A stretch of DNA of 64,000 nt, taken from contig NC_092459.1 in the NCBI RefSeq assembly GCF_047495875.1, positions 16,477,795-16,541,794 on the forward strand, read 5' to 3'. The notes below the pieces were generated by a model. It saw nothing but the letters and a program-made list of their open reading frames with translations. It made no database searches and was not told where the DNA came from. Below are positions 24,966 to 36,700 of this stretch, one piece after another. The stretch comes from Pithys albifrons albifrons (Eukaryota > Chordata > Aves > Passeriformes > Thamnophilidae). A program made the translations under genes and the position numbers. Position 1 is the first letter of the stretch. Each line of letters begins with the position of its first letter.

Positions 24966-25807
24966 AGCTGGGTGTTAGGAAAAGGTTCTTTACCCAGAGG
25001 GTGGTCAGATACTGGACCAGGCTCTCTGGGGAAGTGGTCACAGCATCAAGACTAACAGAGTTCAAGAAGTGTTTGGACAATGCTCTCAGGCCCATGGTGT
25101 GATTGTTGGGACTGTCCTGCGCAGGGCCAGGAGTTGGACTTCAACAATTGGGTTGAGCTGGCAAAATGCCAACTGCCCAACACAGAGAGAAAGGGTTCCC
25201 TCAAACAAGGGAAGAGGAGGGAGAGAAAAAACCCAAAACCTGAACTAGCAAGCTTCTTAAATTATACAAAAGAAAGACAATTAAAAACAGAATATGATAT
25301 AATACATAAATATATACAAATGTGAGAAAAAAGAAACCAGACTAACAACAATAACTGCTGAGTCACCCAACCAAATAATACAGATTCCAACCACCCAAAC
25401 TCCAGAAAACCTCCCAAAAACTCTTCCAGAGAAACCTCCCAGAAAGAGAGGAGAAAATTAAAAGAACCTGTTCACCACCCTGGATAACACGAGTGCGGAG
25501 GGCGGCAAGGCCTAATCTCGGCAGGGCAGGGCAGTGCATCCTCACCCTTCTGAGGCAAACCCAAAAGAGACAAAAGCTCCTCCTCTCACTCTTTTTATAC
25601 ATCTTGACACTTCTTGATGATGCCAGATGATATGAAATACCTCTTTGGTTGCTGAAGTCAGATGATGCTTGACCCTTCTGATCTATGTCATATCCTTTGG
25701 GCCTGCTAAATTTAGACCTAACTGAGGCCTAAAGTCAAAACTACCACAATGATCCTTGTGGGTCCCTTCCAACTCGGGATATTATATGATTCTATGATTT
25801 TATGATT
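24966..25807 (+). mobile_element. CR1 LINE fragment c, split by an LTR
   Basis: The last ~240 bp of a plus-strand CR1 in two pieces. The left piece (24966 to about 25144) reads through 'ggaaaaggttctttacccag', 'ggggaagtggtcacagcatc' and 'gccaggagttggact'. The right piece (25749-25807) resumes at 'atgatccttgtgggtccctt' and ends in the tail 'gattctatgattttatgatt'. Joined, they match the CR1 3' end with nothing missing, so the LTR between them inserted into an existing CR1. Confidence 0.93.
25145..25748 (-). mobile_element. Solo LTR, family X copy 2, nested in CR1 c
   Basis: About 604 bp of the same family as 23249-23814 and 41479-42042: it opens with 'ttgggttgagctggcaaaat' and closes with 'gtcaaaactaccaca'. 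The first TGTC of the family is altered (CAAT here), so the left edge is approximate and the target duplication is not clean. It looks the most diverged of the three copies by eye. On the minus strand a TATA-like word (complement of 25592-25599) lies at the position where the 41479 copy has one. Confidence 0.85.
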
Positions 25808-26627
25808 CATTCAAACTTGATGACATAACAAAACTGTCAACGCAATGAAGCTTTTCTGCAATTAAGAACTCAAGATATGGATCCAGATTCTCTGTTAGGC
25901 ACTGCTACTTATGTAATAATTTATCTAATAAAATGTATTAAAAATAAAATTAACAATACAGTGAAGCAATTTATTGAAATATTCTCCAGCAGCCCCCACA
26001 CCCTTGCAGGGTTACACTCACCAATAGGTCTTTTTAGATGGTGTACCTACTTGTGTCGCATAAAAACATTAAGGTGAATAAAAACAGTTTTGAGACTACA
26101 AGGAGCCCATATCTCCAGTTTTCCAGAGCATATGGAAGTTGCAATCTTTGGTCCTTTATCCCCACCCTTGTAGGGTCATTGATATTTCATTTGATGCAAC
26201 AGGACCTGTATAGTGATGTATTTTACGTTGCAAGAGAAACATTTTGCATAATTTCAAATGACAGGTTACATCTTTGTGTCACATGTATTGAAATTTAGAG
26301 GACATTCAATTTGGGAAGACCTCAGAGATAACATAGAAGCAGGTAGGTGGATGACAACATTGAGCTTGCTCACCAATAACTTTTGAGCATCCAGCTCTAA
26401 TCAACATGCCGAGTTAAGTGCACAGCTCCCCAAGGCTGAGACAATTCAGTTCCCTGGGAGGTGATATACTGCAGCTGAATATAAAGAGTTTCTTCAGTTC
26501 AGTGAAAGGCAACTCTACACCCAATGGGAGTGGCAAAGACAGAGGCCTCTGAATCTGGTTCCTGAGCAGGTGCCTTAAATTAGGTTTTGAATGTGAGCAT
26601 TTGTGATGGACCATTGATCTCTTGTTT
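25808..26627. other. Unique DNA, no gene seen
   Basis: No recognised gene or repeat. Frames of up to 86 codons (26038-26298, plus) have no family resemblance. Confidence 0.55.
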
Positions 26628-26633
26628 GTCTTA

Positions 26634-27058
26634 TGTTCTGGTTACCACAAGCTAAAAAGCAGAGGCTGCATGGCAGCCGTTGCCCAACAGGCTGGCTTCA
26701 AACACACTCCAAACACGATGGTGACAAAGGTATAAAAAGCAATTTATTGAGGGGAACTCGGGTTTTTATAGGATCTGAGGGGAAGCTTCCAGAACTGGGA
26801 TGGGATTGGGTGGAGTGCATAACCAGGGTAACAGGGCAGCCAATGGGACAACGGTCACCAAAGGTAGGAAAACAGACCAATGAGGGGACAGGGTTCAGGG
26901 CAGAGGCAGGAAAATGGTCTGAGGGGGAAGAAGACAACATGGAGAATGAGAAAGTGAAAACCAGAAAGGGAAAACCACAATGGGATAACATTAAAACTGT
27001 ACAACTGAAACCTGTACAACTAAACCGCAATAGTCCTAATTAAACTGCTACAACAACA
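26634..27058 (-). mobile_element. Solo LTR, ERVK-like, 425 bp, 6-bp TSD
   Basis: The LTR has TG...CA ends (TGTTCTGGTTACC to CTACAACAACA on the plus strand) between perfect 6-bp duplications GTCTTA at 26628-26633 and 27059-27064. Six-base duplications are typical of ERVK and alpha/beta-retrovirus-like elements. On the minus strand a TATAAAAA word (complement of 26763-26770) lies about 15 bp upstream of AATAAA (complement of 26743-26748), which implies a very short R region. No internal region remains. The 110- and 136-codon frames inside are shadows. Confidence 0.92.
26743..26770 (-). promoter_or_regulatory. LTR core promoter and polyA signal
   Basis: Minus-strand TATAAAAA (26763-26770) followed by AATAAA (26743-26748). 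The close spacing is the pattern of short-R retroviral LTRs, where the polyA signal lies at the U3/R border. Present-day activity is unknown. Confidence 0.6.
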
Positions 27059-27064
27059 GTCTTA

Positions 27065-28228
27065 GAGTTGAGGGCTTCCGGTCCTGATTTTTCCACTCCA
27101 CCATCATCTTCATAGATCCACTTGTGAAAGTACTGCTTCCAGGTTTTGTAGGACTCACGTTCTCCCACAACTCCAGATATATTATATTATTGCATCTGAT
27201 TTGGAAAACAGTTTCAAAACCTGCACAATTCAGGGTGACTATAAGCCTGAACAATTTGTAAAGGAGAAAAATAGGTTTTTTGAAGATCTACAACAGAAGC
27301 AAAACATTTCACTTCACAGATCTATGTACTGCATATAGATATACTGCATACTCATATTTCATATTCATCATTTATCCAGATGTTTTAACAGCCCCAGGGT
27401 GTTAATAATTCCACCCTAGGATTCAAAGAATTGGAATGAGATTTAATATTCCACCTTGTTTTGAAACTGTTACTCTGCTATTTCTTAGATTTGGTTGCTT
27501 TTTCTTTCCTTCATTAACCCTTGGTCTATGCTGAAGTGATTACTGATATTGGCAATTCAATGCCAGAGGACTCCCTTATTGGCAAAACTACTCATCTAAA
27601 GTAAATGGAAGTAATTTCCCTGATATAGAATGTTTTTAAAAGAAGAGGTGTTGATTATCATAGTTTCAAGATCAATGGAAAAAGACAAAAGAACAGAGAC
27701 TGAGGAAAAATTCTTGGAAAAAAAGCACCTAATGCTCTATGCATTTGTTTTCAAAATATTCTGATCACCCCATATATCTCAATAATTTGGTTAAATTGAT
27801 TTCATTACTTCTGACTTCCCCATTGTCAGCTCTTCAGTGGATGGAACACAGAGATGTAGAAAAAAATATTGTTTTCAAAGCAATCACAGTATGTAACCAA
27901 CATTTCTTTGTTTGCACATTAAATCTTCTTCTCTGTCCCCAAATAACTACAACATCTATAAGGGTTAATGGAGTATTCTAAGGACTGTTTGGAATTCTCC
28001 AGGCCTCAAAGCTTCAGCAAGTAACTCACCTTCCTTTTGGAGGATCAAACACTTGTATCTACTTTTATGGCCTTGAAAGAATACAATTCGTATGCTAGGG
28101 CCATAAAGACGAATCATAAAACATATTCTTTTCTCCACTCCTTAAAAATCTCGTATATCTCCACAAATTAGTTTCTTTTGAGGCCTTTTACACTAAATCA
28201 ACAATTACTGTTTATCTTTTGAACTTGC
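27065..28228. other. Unique AT-rich DNA, no gene seen
   Basis: No recognised gene or repeat. Frames of 68-80 codons only. Confidence 0.55.
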
Positions 28229-28233
28229 AATAT

Positions 28234-28959
28234 TGTGCTGGTTTAAAGGTAAACTAGCAGGAGAAATGAACCCAGCTCAAGAGAGAATGCAAGTCAGAGT
28301 TACAATTTAATATAAATATTACAATAAATGCAATGATACAAAGAGAAACTGGTTTTAAGCCACAAACAGCAGAAGTATAACCCAGTACCCTGGGGCACAA
28401 GTAGAATGGTGTTTGTTAGCCCCTGTGCTGAGATCCACGTGGTTCCCCCAAGTCCAAAGCAAAAGGAAGGGAAAAACCTGTTGTGCAGATGATGGTCACA
28501 GTCTGGTTGAGAGTGGTGGTCACAGTCCTGTCGAGGTTCTGGTCCTTTTCTGGATCTGACGAATAGTACCACAGGTCTCCAAACCCCAAGATTTTATACC
28601 CTCAGGTTCAGGTGGGAATGCCCAGTACCTGCCCCAGGGCGGGGAGTTCCACAATGGGTGATCTGACTCTGTGAGTCATGGGGTATTTTTGGAATCGCTG
28701 ATGGCCCATTAGTAGACATGACACCTCAGGCTGGGTGTGGAGGTGCTAACAACTCCCCAGAGTGGAGTTATCACAGCTCCTATCTTATAGTCTTCTTTAA
28801 CACGCAGCTTTCAGTCTGAGGGGTCGGGTGTGCCCCAGGAAGCTACTGCAAATGGTCCATAGTTAACAGTTCTTGGGGAATTATATAGAGGGTGTAGAAT
28901 AAATAGCTTTGGTCACACACACAGAGTGATAAACTGGTCCCACCTGCTGAAGTAGGACA
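28234..28959 (-). mobile_element. Solo LTR, ERVL-like, ~726 bp
   Basis: It begins TGTGCTGGTTTAAAGG on the plus strand and appears to end GTAGGACA at 28959. Candidate 5-bp duplications are AATAT (28229-28233) and TATAT (28960-28964), 4 of 5 matching, so the right edge is tentative. The minus strand reads like an LTR: TATAAAA (complement of 28592-28598), then ATTAAA (complement of 28306-28311), then the 3' end TTTAAACCAGCACA typical of avian ERVL LTRs. The order of signals supports minus orientation. No internal retroviral sequence flanks it. The 90-codon minus frame inside lies in R/U5. Confidence 0.82.
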
Positions 28960-28964
28960 TATAT

Positions 28965-30097
28965 CCATCTGGACGTGTGGATAATTCTAGATAGCTTAGG
29001 TGTCTTTGGATAAAGGAAAAAAAAGTCTCCACATCTTTTAGATTACATGCATCTAAAATAACTTATTTACTAAGGACCCCAAACCTTCCCAGAACTTCCA
29101 GTCTTCAACCATTTTAAAAGTGAAAAAGCTCCTTCCTAATCAGAAGTGCTGAATACATCCCCATGCTTGCTGCTGCACAGCAATCCTGCCTGTTATGTGG
29201 GTAGCACAGCATGGCGCAGATAATGGGGTGCTGATCTTTTCTTCAGGAGTAAGATTATAACAACATGACTGATTTTGGTGAGGATTTCAGCTCTAGATTG
29301 TCTCAGTTGGTCAGAACCATGTGAGCAATATTCTGATGGTCTGGTGCTCCTTTTGCAATTTTGTGCCCCAGACCCATAGATCAGTTTAGTCTAGCCTTAG
29401 CAATTTTAGTGCTGAAGGCAATTCAGCCTGCTAAAAATCACAGGTACTCTCTGAACTAGCTCATAAAATTCTGGTCCCTTTTCAGCAGGTTGTGTCACGA
29501 GCATTCAACTTGGCACAGCAATGGGAAATCAGATTTGCTTAACCTTGGCACCAGAAAGAAGATGGCTTCATGCCTTCAAGCAAAAATAATGTCAAGGCAA
29601 GTGTCCTAGCTCTGTGTGTGGAAGAGGTTGATCTCCCTTTCCCAGAAAATAATTCTAAAATACAAATTCCAGCAAATAATTGCCTTAGCAAGGTATATTT
29701 AACCATTTGTTGTTGAAGCTTGACACTCTTCCAAGAAAGGGGCATTCCAAAGAGCAAGTAAAGAGAAAAGCTGATGAAATTGTGCTGTGAGACAGGTGGA
29801 TTGATCTATCCATGTATCCATACATGACTGATCCATCCATATGTATTTTCCCCCCCTTTGTGACCATTACTCCAGGCAGCTATGGCAGCTTTCTCTTCTA
29901 AGAGTGCTAACTGTCCAGTTTTCTCTCTGTCAGGGTTAACAGCATGCCTGCTAGCACTGTTTGATCTTTCACAGGTGCTAACTACCCTTTACATCTCAAG
30001 TTGCTCAGCTGATCAGCAATTTTGAGAGACCTTCTGAATACACTGCCTTCTTGAGATCTTCTGTATTTTCCTGGCTGGTTTGAAATGAAAAAAGAAA
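28965..30097. other. Unique DNA, no gene seen
   Basis: No recognised gene or transposon. The longest frame is 72 codons. Short direct repeats of TCCATCCATA type lie near 29800-29845. Confidence 0.55.
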
Positions 30098-30362
30098 TAT
30101 ACATACATACATATATATGTATATGTGTATACACACACACACACACACATATACATATATATACACACACATATATATATATACATATACACACACACAT
30201 GCACATATATATACATATGTGTATATATATATTTATCTGTGTATATGTATATATGTGTATATATATAGTGTGTGTGTGTATATATATATATATGCACGTA
30301 TGTATATGTATATGTGTGTATATATATATGGGGGGTGTGTGTGTATGTATGTATATGTATAT
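30098..30362. repeat. TA/CA/TG compound microsatellite
   Basis: About 265 bp of alternating purine-pyrimidine sequence: ACAT units, a CA run near 30129-30149, further TATA and CACA blocks, then TG and GTAT blocks on the right. The left half is CA-rich and the right half TG-rich on the same strand, so the tract is partly self-complementary and could fold back. It accounts for the long Tyr/Ile/His/Cys-rich frames on both strands, which are artefacts. Confidence 0.97.
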
Positions 30363-30616
30363 TTTGGGCTGGGAATGTGCTGGGAATGCACTGAGGATGT
30401 GCTGGGGGACTGGGAGATGAACTGCGGGCGTGCTGGGGATGTGCAGAGGACACGCCGAGAATGCCCTAGGGATGCATGTGCTGGGGATACGCTGGGAATG
30501 CACTGGGCGTGTGCTGGGGATATGCTGAGGATGTGCTGGGGGTGTACTGGAGATGCACTGGGGATGTACCGAGGGAGCACCGGGTGTATGCTGTGCATGT
30601 GCTGTGGATGCAGATC
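30363..30616. repeat. Degenerate 12-bp minisatellite
   Basis: About 20 imperfect copies of a ~12-bp unit close to GTGCTGGGGATG, directly beside the microsatellite. Variants change one to three bases (GCACTGGGGATG, ATGCTGAGGATG). The array explains the apparent 'HPQHIPST' and 'MCWGCTGDALG' protein repeats. It is moderately rich in CpG, from mutated units. Confidence 0.9.
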
Positions 30617-30860
30617 GGGCTGCACGGCCCCGGGCTTGGGCTCTGCCCTCCAGCGCGGGGCTACCTGTCACTTCCAATGACATCTTGTGCAGCTGTTTCC
30701 GTGGCTGAGCGGGATGGCCTGCAGGTGGCCTGGTAGCTGTCTCCCGAGCTGCCGGGGAGCTGCCGCTGTGTGTGACCTGAATCGCAGCGCTGGGCTGCGG
30801 GCCCTGCTTTGCATGCAGCCTGCGTGAGCAGGAGGCTCAGAGCAGCCCTGCTGATACGGC
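30420..30860. promoter_or_regulatory. CpG-rich patch, possible small CpG island
   Basis: GC-rich DNA in an otherwise AT-rich window. By eye there are about 15 CpG dinucleotides between 30600 and 30860, roughly 60% of chance expectation for its base content and far above the rest of the window. The left part overlaps the minisatellite. CpG islands mark most vertebrate promoters, but no TATA box, exon or known gene start is recognisable. The repeat array alone could also have raised GC content. Confidence 0.35.
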
Positions 30861-33202
30861 TGTTGTATAGCAGTTATTGCTTCAACACATTTAGACACAG
30901 CACCTCTGTAATTTGTCTCGACGTGATATCATCTTTTGTCTAAGCAAACTGACCCTTTTAGCTGTCTTAGTTCTGCTTTCTCCAGCTCTTTTCGTTCTGT
31001 ACCAGCAGTGACAACGGACAACGACAGAGGAGGGGGAAAATAAAATATTCATGTGGTGATAGCAGAAATAATAAGTAACTTCAAAGTTATTCACTGTTTT
31101 GAGGTGTTTGTGGATTTCTTGGGATTTTCTCTATTGGTTTTTTTCCTTTTTAGGGGCGTGGTTTGGTTTTTTTTTTAGTTTTTTTTTTTTTTTTGAAGCA
31201 AACGTCCCTGTGTGAGGAATGCTTCCTGTATTACATAACTCTTCTCATTCGGCTGTTTGAAAGCTACAGTGAATCTCACAAGGCGCCATATAGGGGCTAG
31301 AGTACAATTCCTTTTTTAAAGCAGCACTTTGCATAGTAGTTGCTCTTTAAAATATTTGGACTTAAATCTCATTCCTTTGCACTTATAGATAAAATGTTGG
31401 GACTGATATAGGTGATATCTGTAACTGAAGCATATTTTCTATCCTCTTCTGTCCATGCCCTGCTCAAGTACATCCTACAATCCCCAAAAGAGGAGTCACT
31501 GGAGAGCAGCAGAGACTGAAGAATTTCCTTTTTTTTTTTTTTGCACTGAAAAGTTTATTGTGTCCATGACAATGCAAACATTGCAAAAAAATGACAACTT
31601 CAGTCATCTCTGCTTCCCCCTCCTGTTGACCCTGAGACATTATGTGGGAAATGAGGAGTTCAAGAAACCAAAAGAGAGCAGACTTTCATAATGATAATGG
31701 AAAGGAGTTTTATTTAGCAACTTAATCCTGTCACACAGTAGATAAGTAAAGAGAAATGCAACACAGATTTGATATGGAGAATTAATGTGCAACAGTGATA
31801 AAAAATACAAATCAATAACATGAATACAAAAGGGAAGAAATAGTAAAAAAAGAGGAAAATAGTGAAGACCAAAATTAAGATTATTTAAAGAAACTAAGAA
31901 AGGAATTGCTCAGTTGAATGTTCACCTAACTTGTCTTCAGCAAATAAATTTCAAGGAAAGGTTGAACAAAAAAAGTTGAACCCCTTTTTGGTTATCTTGG
32001 TCAATAAACAGAACTTTTCAGACTATACAGATTAATTGAATATAATATATCCATGTTATCTGAGATGTGAAAAGGCAAAAGATTGTCATCTAAACTACTT
32101 CTTTTTACCCAAAGTCCCACTTAATCTCTGTCTTGCACCCCTGACATTTCTAATCCTATAACTTTCACTTAGCTTAATGCTAAATTGAGCAAACTGCCTT
32201 TAATATGTTAAGCAATTGTTCCTATTCTTACCCTGTTATATCTCTTGTGTTTATCATATGTGGTGTCCTATATTATCATAAATTAAATACTATACCTAAA
32301 CCAACTAAAAGAGTTAGGATTAAATGATAGATCTTTGCTGTTCCACAATGCTAATTTTAGGATTTAGATTGGAGGGTAAATAATATAAATATAAAGATTA
32401 GTAATATTAGTAAGAGTAGTAGTAGTAATAATAATTTTTTGGGTTTTTTCCCCTTCTCCCTGTAAATTGTTAGTTTCCAGGTAGAATTTTAAAAGTAGTA
32501 CCACAGGCTCCTGTGGCACATTCTTTCTCCTTTTTCATTGAGCATTTATGAGAGGTGTCAAAGCAGTTATCAGCAGATTACAAGAGTGTCAAGGGGATTA
32601 TCTTGAATAGTTTATATGGACCCTTTTTCTTTAAACCATTCTGCAATAGTGTAGGGGCTGAAAATACTATGAAAATGGCTCAAACCCCCCAGGATTACTG
32701 TGGTAAAAAGAGTTATGAATTTTATATCACATATAAAACTGTTAAGGGGTAATAAGTCCAAATATTCATTTCAGGGGCTTGGAGTGGGGAACCTTTTGTT
32801 CCCCACTCTCCTCTCACTTTATCTCTACCTGCTTATTTCTGTTATATCAGAGGAGTTTGAATTTCCTTAGTTAAGCTTAAGTAGTGTTTTTCAGCCCATT
32901 TTCTAATCAGGGTATGAAATTCTGATTGTCTTTAGGCACTGTTGTGCTGGGGTGTGTGATTGCCAGAGTCTAAAGCAAAAGTCTTATGGACAAATAATAT
33001 AAACTTGAAAGAAAAAAACCAACATGTAATTCCTATCCCCAAAAAGCTGCATAGTCACAGGGGAAAAAATGACATTTTCATATCTAAATGTAACTTAATT
33101 TTATGTATTAATTTAATTTATAAATTATAAATATTGCCTGTATTTCAGAAATTAAGGCTGATGGAGGAAAAATACCACGCAGGAATTTTGGGATGAGAAA
33201 GC
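30861..33202. other. Unique AT-rich DNA with simple repeats
   Basis: No gene recognised. Contains T-rich tracts at 31138-31194 and 31529-31542, and a TAG/TAA trinucleotide run at about 32397-32434. Frames do not exceed 78 codons. The stretch 31700-32750 is A/T-rich without readable repeat family. Confidence 0.55.
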
Positions 33203-33700
33203 ATGTCTGAACGGCAGCAGCAAGTGGGTCATGGGCAGGCAGAGTTCAATAAACAAAAGCATATGTACCCTGCAGTGCCTCTTGCCTTTCCCTCGAGCGG
33301 AGTCTGGGTAGCGAGCCTTGGCGGCACAGCGCTGCGCCCGGGAGTCAGCACTCCTGACCTTTATCAGAGCAGAAAGCTGCTGACATCGGGGGGCCTCGGA
33401 GGCTGCGAGGTGCCCTCTTGCACCTACTTCTGGCGCTGCTGGAAGCGGGAGGCAGTGCGGAGCAAGTGTGTCATCCCAGCCGCTGCTCTGCAGGATGCTG
33501 GGAAAGGAGCTGCAGTTTTGCCCTTCTTTCCAGGTCTGCCTCAGCTCTTCAGTGCCTTTTGGAAGGCTTTTCCTGAATTTGTTTTAACAGTGACTCTCCT
33601 AAGGGAACTCCAGCTGGGGAGGAGCAAAGGTGCCAGCATCACCTGTCTCCAGGCTCCTGTCCTGGATATGGCAAACATTTCTATACCTCTCCCAAATTGA
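33203..33700 (+). other. Unrecognised 165-codon frame over a CpG-rich patch
   Basis: The longest plus-strand frame not explained by a repeat. It starts at ATG 33203 and reads MSERQQQVGHGQAEF, then a Gly/Ala/Ser-rich stretch and a leucine-rich end (PGLPQLFSAFWKAFPEFVL). No known domain, signal peptide or transmembrane signature is convincing. Bases 33290-33490 contain about 14 CpGs by eye, which is unusual here. High GC lowers stop-codon frequency, so a frame of this length can arise by chance. It could also be a first exon of an unannotated transcript. No conserved splice context was established. Confidence 0.2.
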
Positions 33701-36700
33701 CTAAATTGCCAAAAACCTTCAGACTGATGTATCAAACTGTGCTCTGCCACCACATATTATAGCACATGTTATGTACATGGATTTGTATTGTGCACAGGAT
33801 CATGATGGAGATGATTAAATGGACAAAAAAACATGGTAAGGTACATGATAAATGCAATTCCTTCTCTATCTGCAATTTTTCACAAAAGCATGTAAGCATA
33901 TTCATGTATATATATTTAGTTAAACAAATACTGACTCTTTGTGGACATACTGCAATTAATTCATAATCACTTTTTTAAAATTTATTTTTTAAATTCAATT
34001 ATGAGCAAACATCAGTTTTTGAAGGTTGAGAAATCACTGGATCCTCCAGTTTCCTGTATAGTACGAGCCTGGAGACTTCAGCCAAAAATTCTCATGTCCA
34101 AGGTAAAACTAGAGCATACTTTTGAGGAAGACAGCTAGTGGTATAGATTTTCTAGTGGTATAGATCCATTGTGTCCCTCGCTTATTTTCACTTTTACTGA
34201 GGGAGTCACATTTCCATTCTGGCATTACCCACAGATGTTCTTGTTATGTCAGCCATGATAGAAAACCTTTCTTCTCCCCCACCTCCTAAAGGTGTCCGTT
34301 AAATCTCTATAGAAGTGTGCAAACTAGTTTAATCTAATGGAATAGTCATTTTAGTAGAGACTGGGCTAATATATCTAGCCAATGAGTGTAGCTCAGTCCA
34401 AACAGTGTAGATTACCAGGCTTGCCAAGGTGGTGGCTTTTTTGGGGTTCAGCAAGGTGCTGAGCCCCCTCAGCCCTGTGATGCCGCTCTGGCAGTGTCCA
34501 CTGCCCTCCTGGACTGTCTGTCTTCTGCTCCAGCTGTGCAGGGGTTTTGCCAGGGACTGAAAGACACAGGGGTTGAGGAGAGACATGTGTCCTTCCCTGC
34601 AGGAGAATATGCACAGAAAGAGTTACTGGAGCTGAAGCACTGTAACTCATTAACTTCCATAATTCAATTTGCTCCCTGAATTCCACTACAATCTCCCCTG
34701 GGAAAAGGTGTGTTTTTAACCATGTTGCCATTATTTTGTAGACACATGAATTGTAGTTTAATATCCATCAATTGCCTGGTGTTAGGTTTCTCACAATTTC
34801 TTAAACTGGATGAAATGAGTCCAAATAAATAGTATCTCATCCCTATTGAGACTATAATACATTAAAAACATCTTTTATCTTGGCAAGGCAAAGGTTAACT
34901 TTAATTTCTAAAGTATTTCCCTTTAACAAAATGTGTATATAGGAAAGACCTGTGCAGAGGAGTTCCTTGCCTATCTAGACAAAAGAGTGTAAATGGTTTT
35001 TTATTCATAAAAAGATAACAAACATCTAAAATGAAATGACAGCTACAAATGAATTAATGAGCAAGTACTAAGAACAAACATCCATGAACTGCAGAACTGA
35101 TTTTTATGGCTCAGTCCCCAACTATCTTTAATTTTCTCCCTGCTGGAAATCGCATCCACACAACAGAGCTGGCAGAAGAGATCGCGTGTCAACGCTTCAG
35201 CTGCTGCAGGGAAAGTCTGCTGTGGGAGCTGAGATTCCCTGTCTCTCCCCATGCAAGCTGGGCTGGCCAAGGCACACATGTCCTCATTTCCTGCTTACTC
35301 TGCTACCAGAGAGGTAACCTATGCAAAAGGTGAAACACACAGCTGGGGGAATAACTGTGGGAACCACCAGAGTTCTTCTGTGGAAACCTTTCTTTCCTGC
35401 ATGCTGAAAAACATTTTCTGCGAGAAAAGGATGTTTTTTCACTGCACATTTACATTAGATACTGTCCTCACATGTAAAACTTGTGAAATTGCTAAATTAA
35501 TTAACAAAATTTGGACTACTAACAAGGGGAAATGCTTCTAGTTTCTGAAATCAAAACACTTAAAAATTATCAATATTTATATTTCAGATGATGTTCTGGT
35601 GACAAAGGTCTATGTTAAAGGCTCACCTAAGGCATAGCTTTAAAAATACAGCTCAGAGGTGAGGTAAATCCTCCCTGTCTCTATCACAGGTCAAATATAT
35701 ATGCTTTTTTCAATCTGAACGCAGTTAAACACCATAATTTATTAATGGCCAGGGATTCATCCTCTTCTGCATTCTTTGAACAAACAGATGGTCATCATTT
35801 AATTCATGGCTATTTCCAGAATTTTTCTTCAAACTTTATCTAATGATTTATTTTGATGCTGTGTAAAAAACCCTCAGTCTCACTTCAGAGCACTGTTATT
35901 CTGAACATGGTATTTGGACTATTGACAGAAGCTTGTTTCATCCTCTCCTATTCCCTCTATGCCCTCCTTCTCCTTCCTCCCTGTTAGCCCTGAGCCACTT
36001 CACCTCCACTGCCCTATTCCAGATCCCTGAGATTTTCTAGTCTTGCTCCTGGTATTTCTCTCACACTTTTGAATCCTCTCAACATGTGGTCCTTAAAATC
36101 CAACTTGTCCTGTGTTCAGAGTCTCCCACCTTAGACCGAATCCTGCTGCTCTCCCGCATATTTGGCCTGTGGAGGAGAGCAGCACAATCTAATATGGTGA
36201 AGTTTGTAATTCCTAACTCTCAGCTGTCCAGGGCCATGTCAACCTACCCGCCATGCCCTGGCAGTGCTGTGCTGCGTTGCCTCACTGCCATACAGCACTG
36301 GGATCACTGCCCACCAGTTGGAGCTGCCTGCAGTGGCAGGCAGGCTCTGCTCAGGGCAGAGGTGTTGGCACAAGGGAACAATGTCCTCATGGCCAGCATG
36401 AGCCCTGGTAGTGCTGTGAAACCTGCTTTTCTAGGCCAGGGAAAAGACAGAAGCATTAGGATGTGCAGTGGGGAGTGAAGGGGGCAGTTTGCTCTCCAAT
36501 AGATGGTTTATGCTTTCAGAGTATTTATAAACTTTGTTTGGGGGTTTCATTTATTTTGATAATAAATGAGTATCTGTGAATATTTTTGTCTTCCAATTCA
36601 TATGCAGATGTTAATAGAGCAGAAGTCAAATGCTGATAAAATTCCTGAAATTGGAGGTACTTGTGGTTCTACCATTTTACTCACGGTAAGCTCAACATAT

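Noticed and set aside
26633..27043. Frames of 136 (plus) and 110 (minus) codons
   Set aside because: Coincide with the ERVK-like solo LTR; no gene content is expected in an LTR and no motif is seen.
30363..30616. A regularly repeated array considered as CRISPR-like
   Set aside because: Units are 12 bp, degenerate and contiguous with no unique spacers, in a vertebrate genome.
29982..30683. A 233-codon minus-strand frame, and frames of 111-187 codons on the plus strand, with repeating His-Pro-Gln or Cys-Trp-Gly patterns
   Set aside because: They are translations of the TA/CA microsatellite and the 12-bp minisatellite. All frames of such repeats stay open, and several overlap on both strands.
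32555..32752. 65-codon frame considered as a remnant of an endogenous virus
   Set aside because: No motif or neighbouring piece supports a viral origin. Short frames of this size are abundant here.
36086..36478. 130-codon plus-strand frame
   Set aside because: Lies in locally GC-richer DNA, no domain, no splice or promoter context; not distinguishable from chance.
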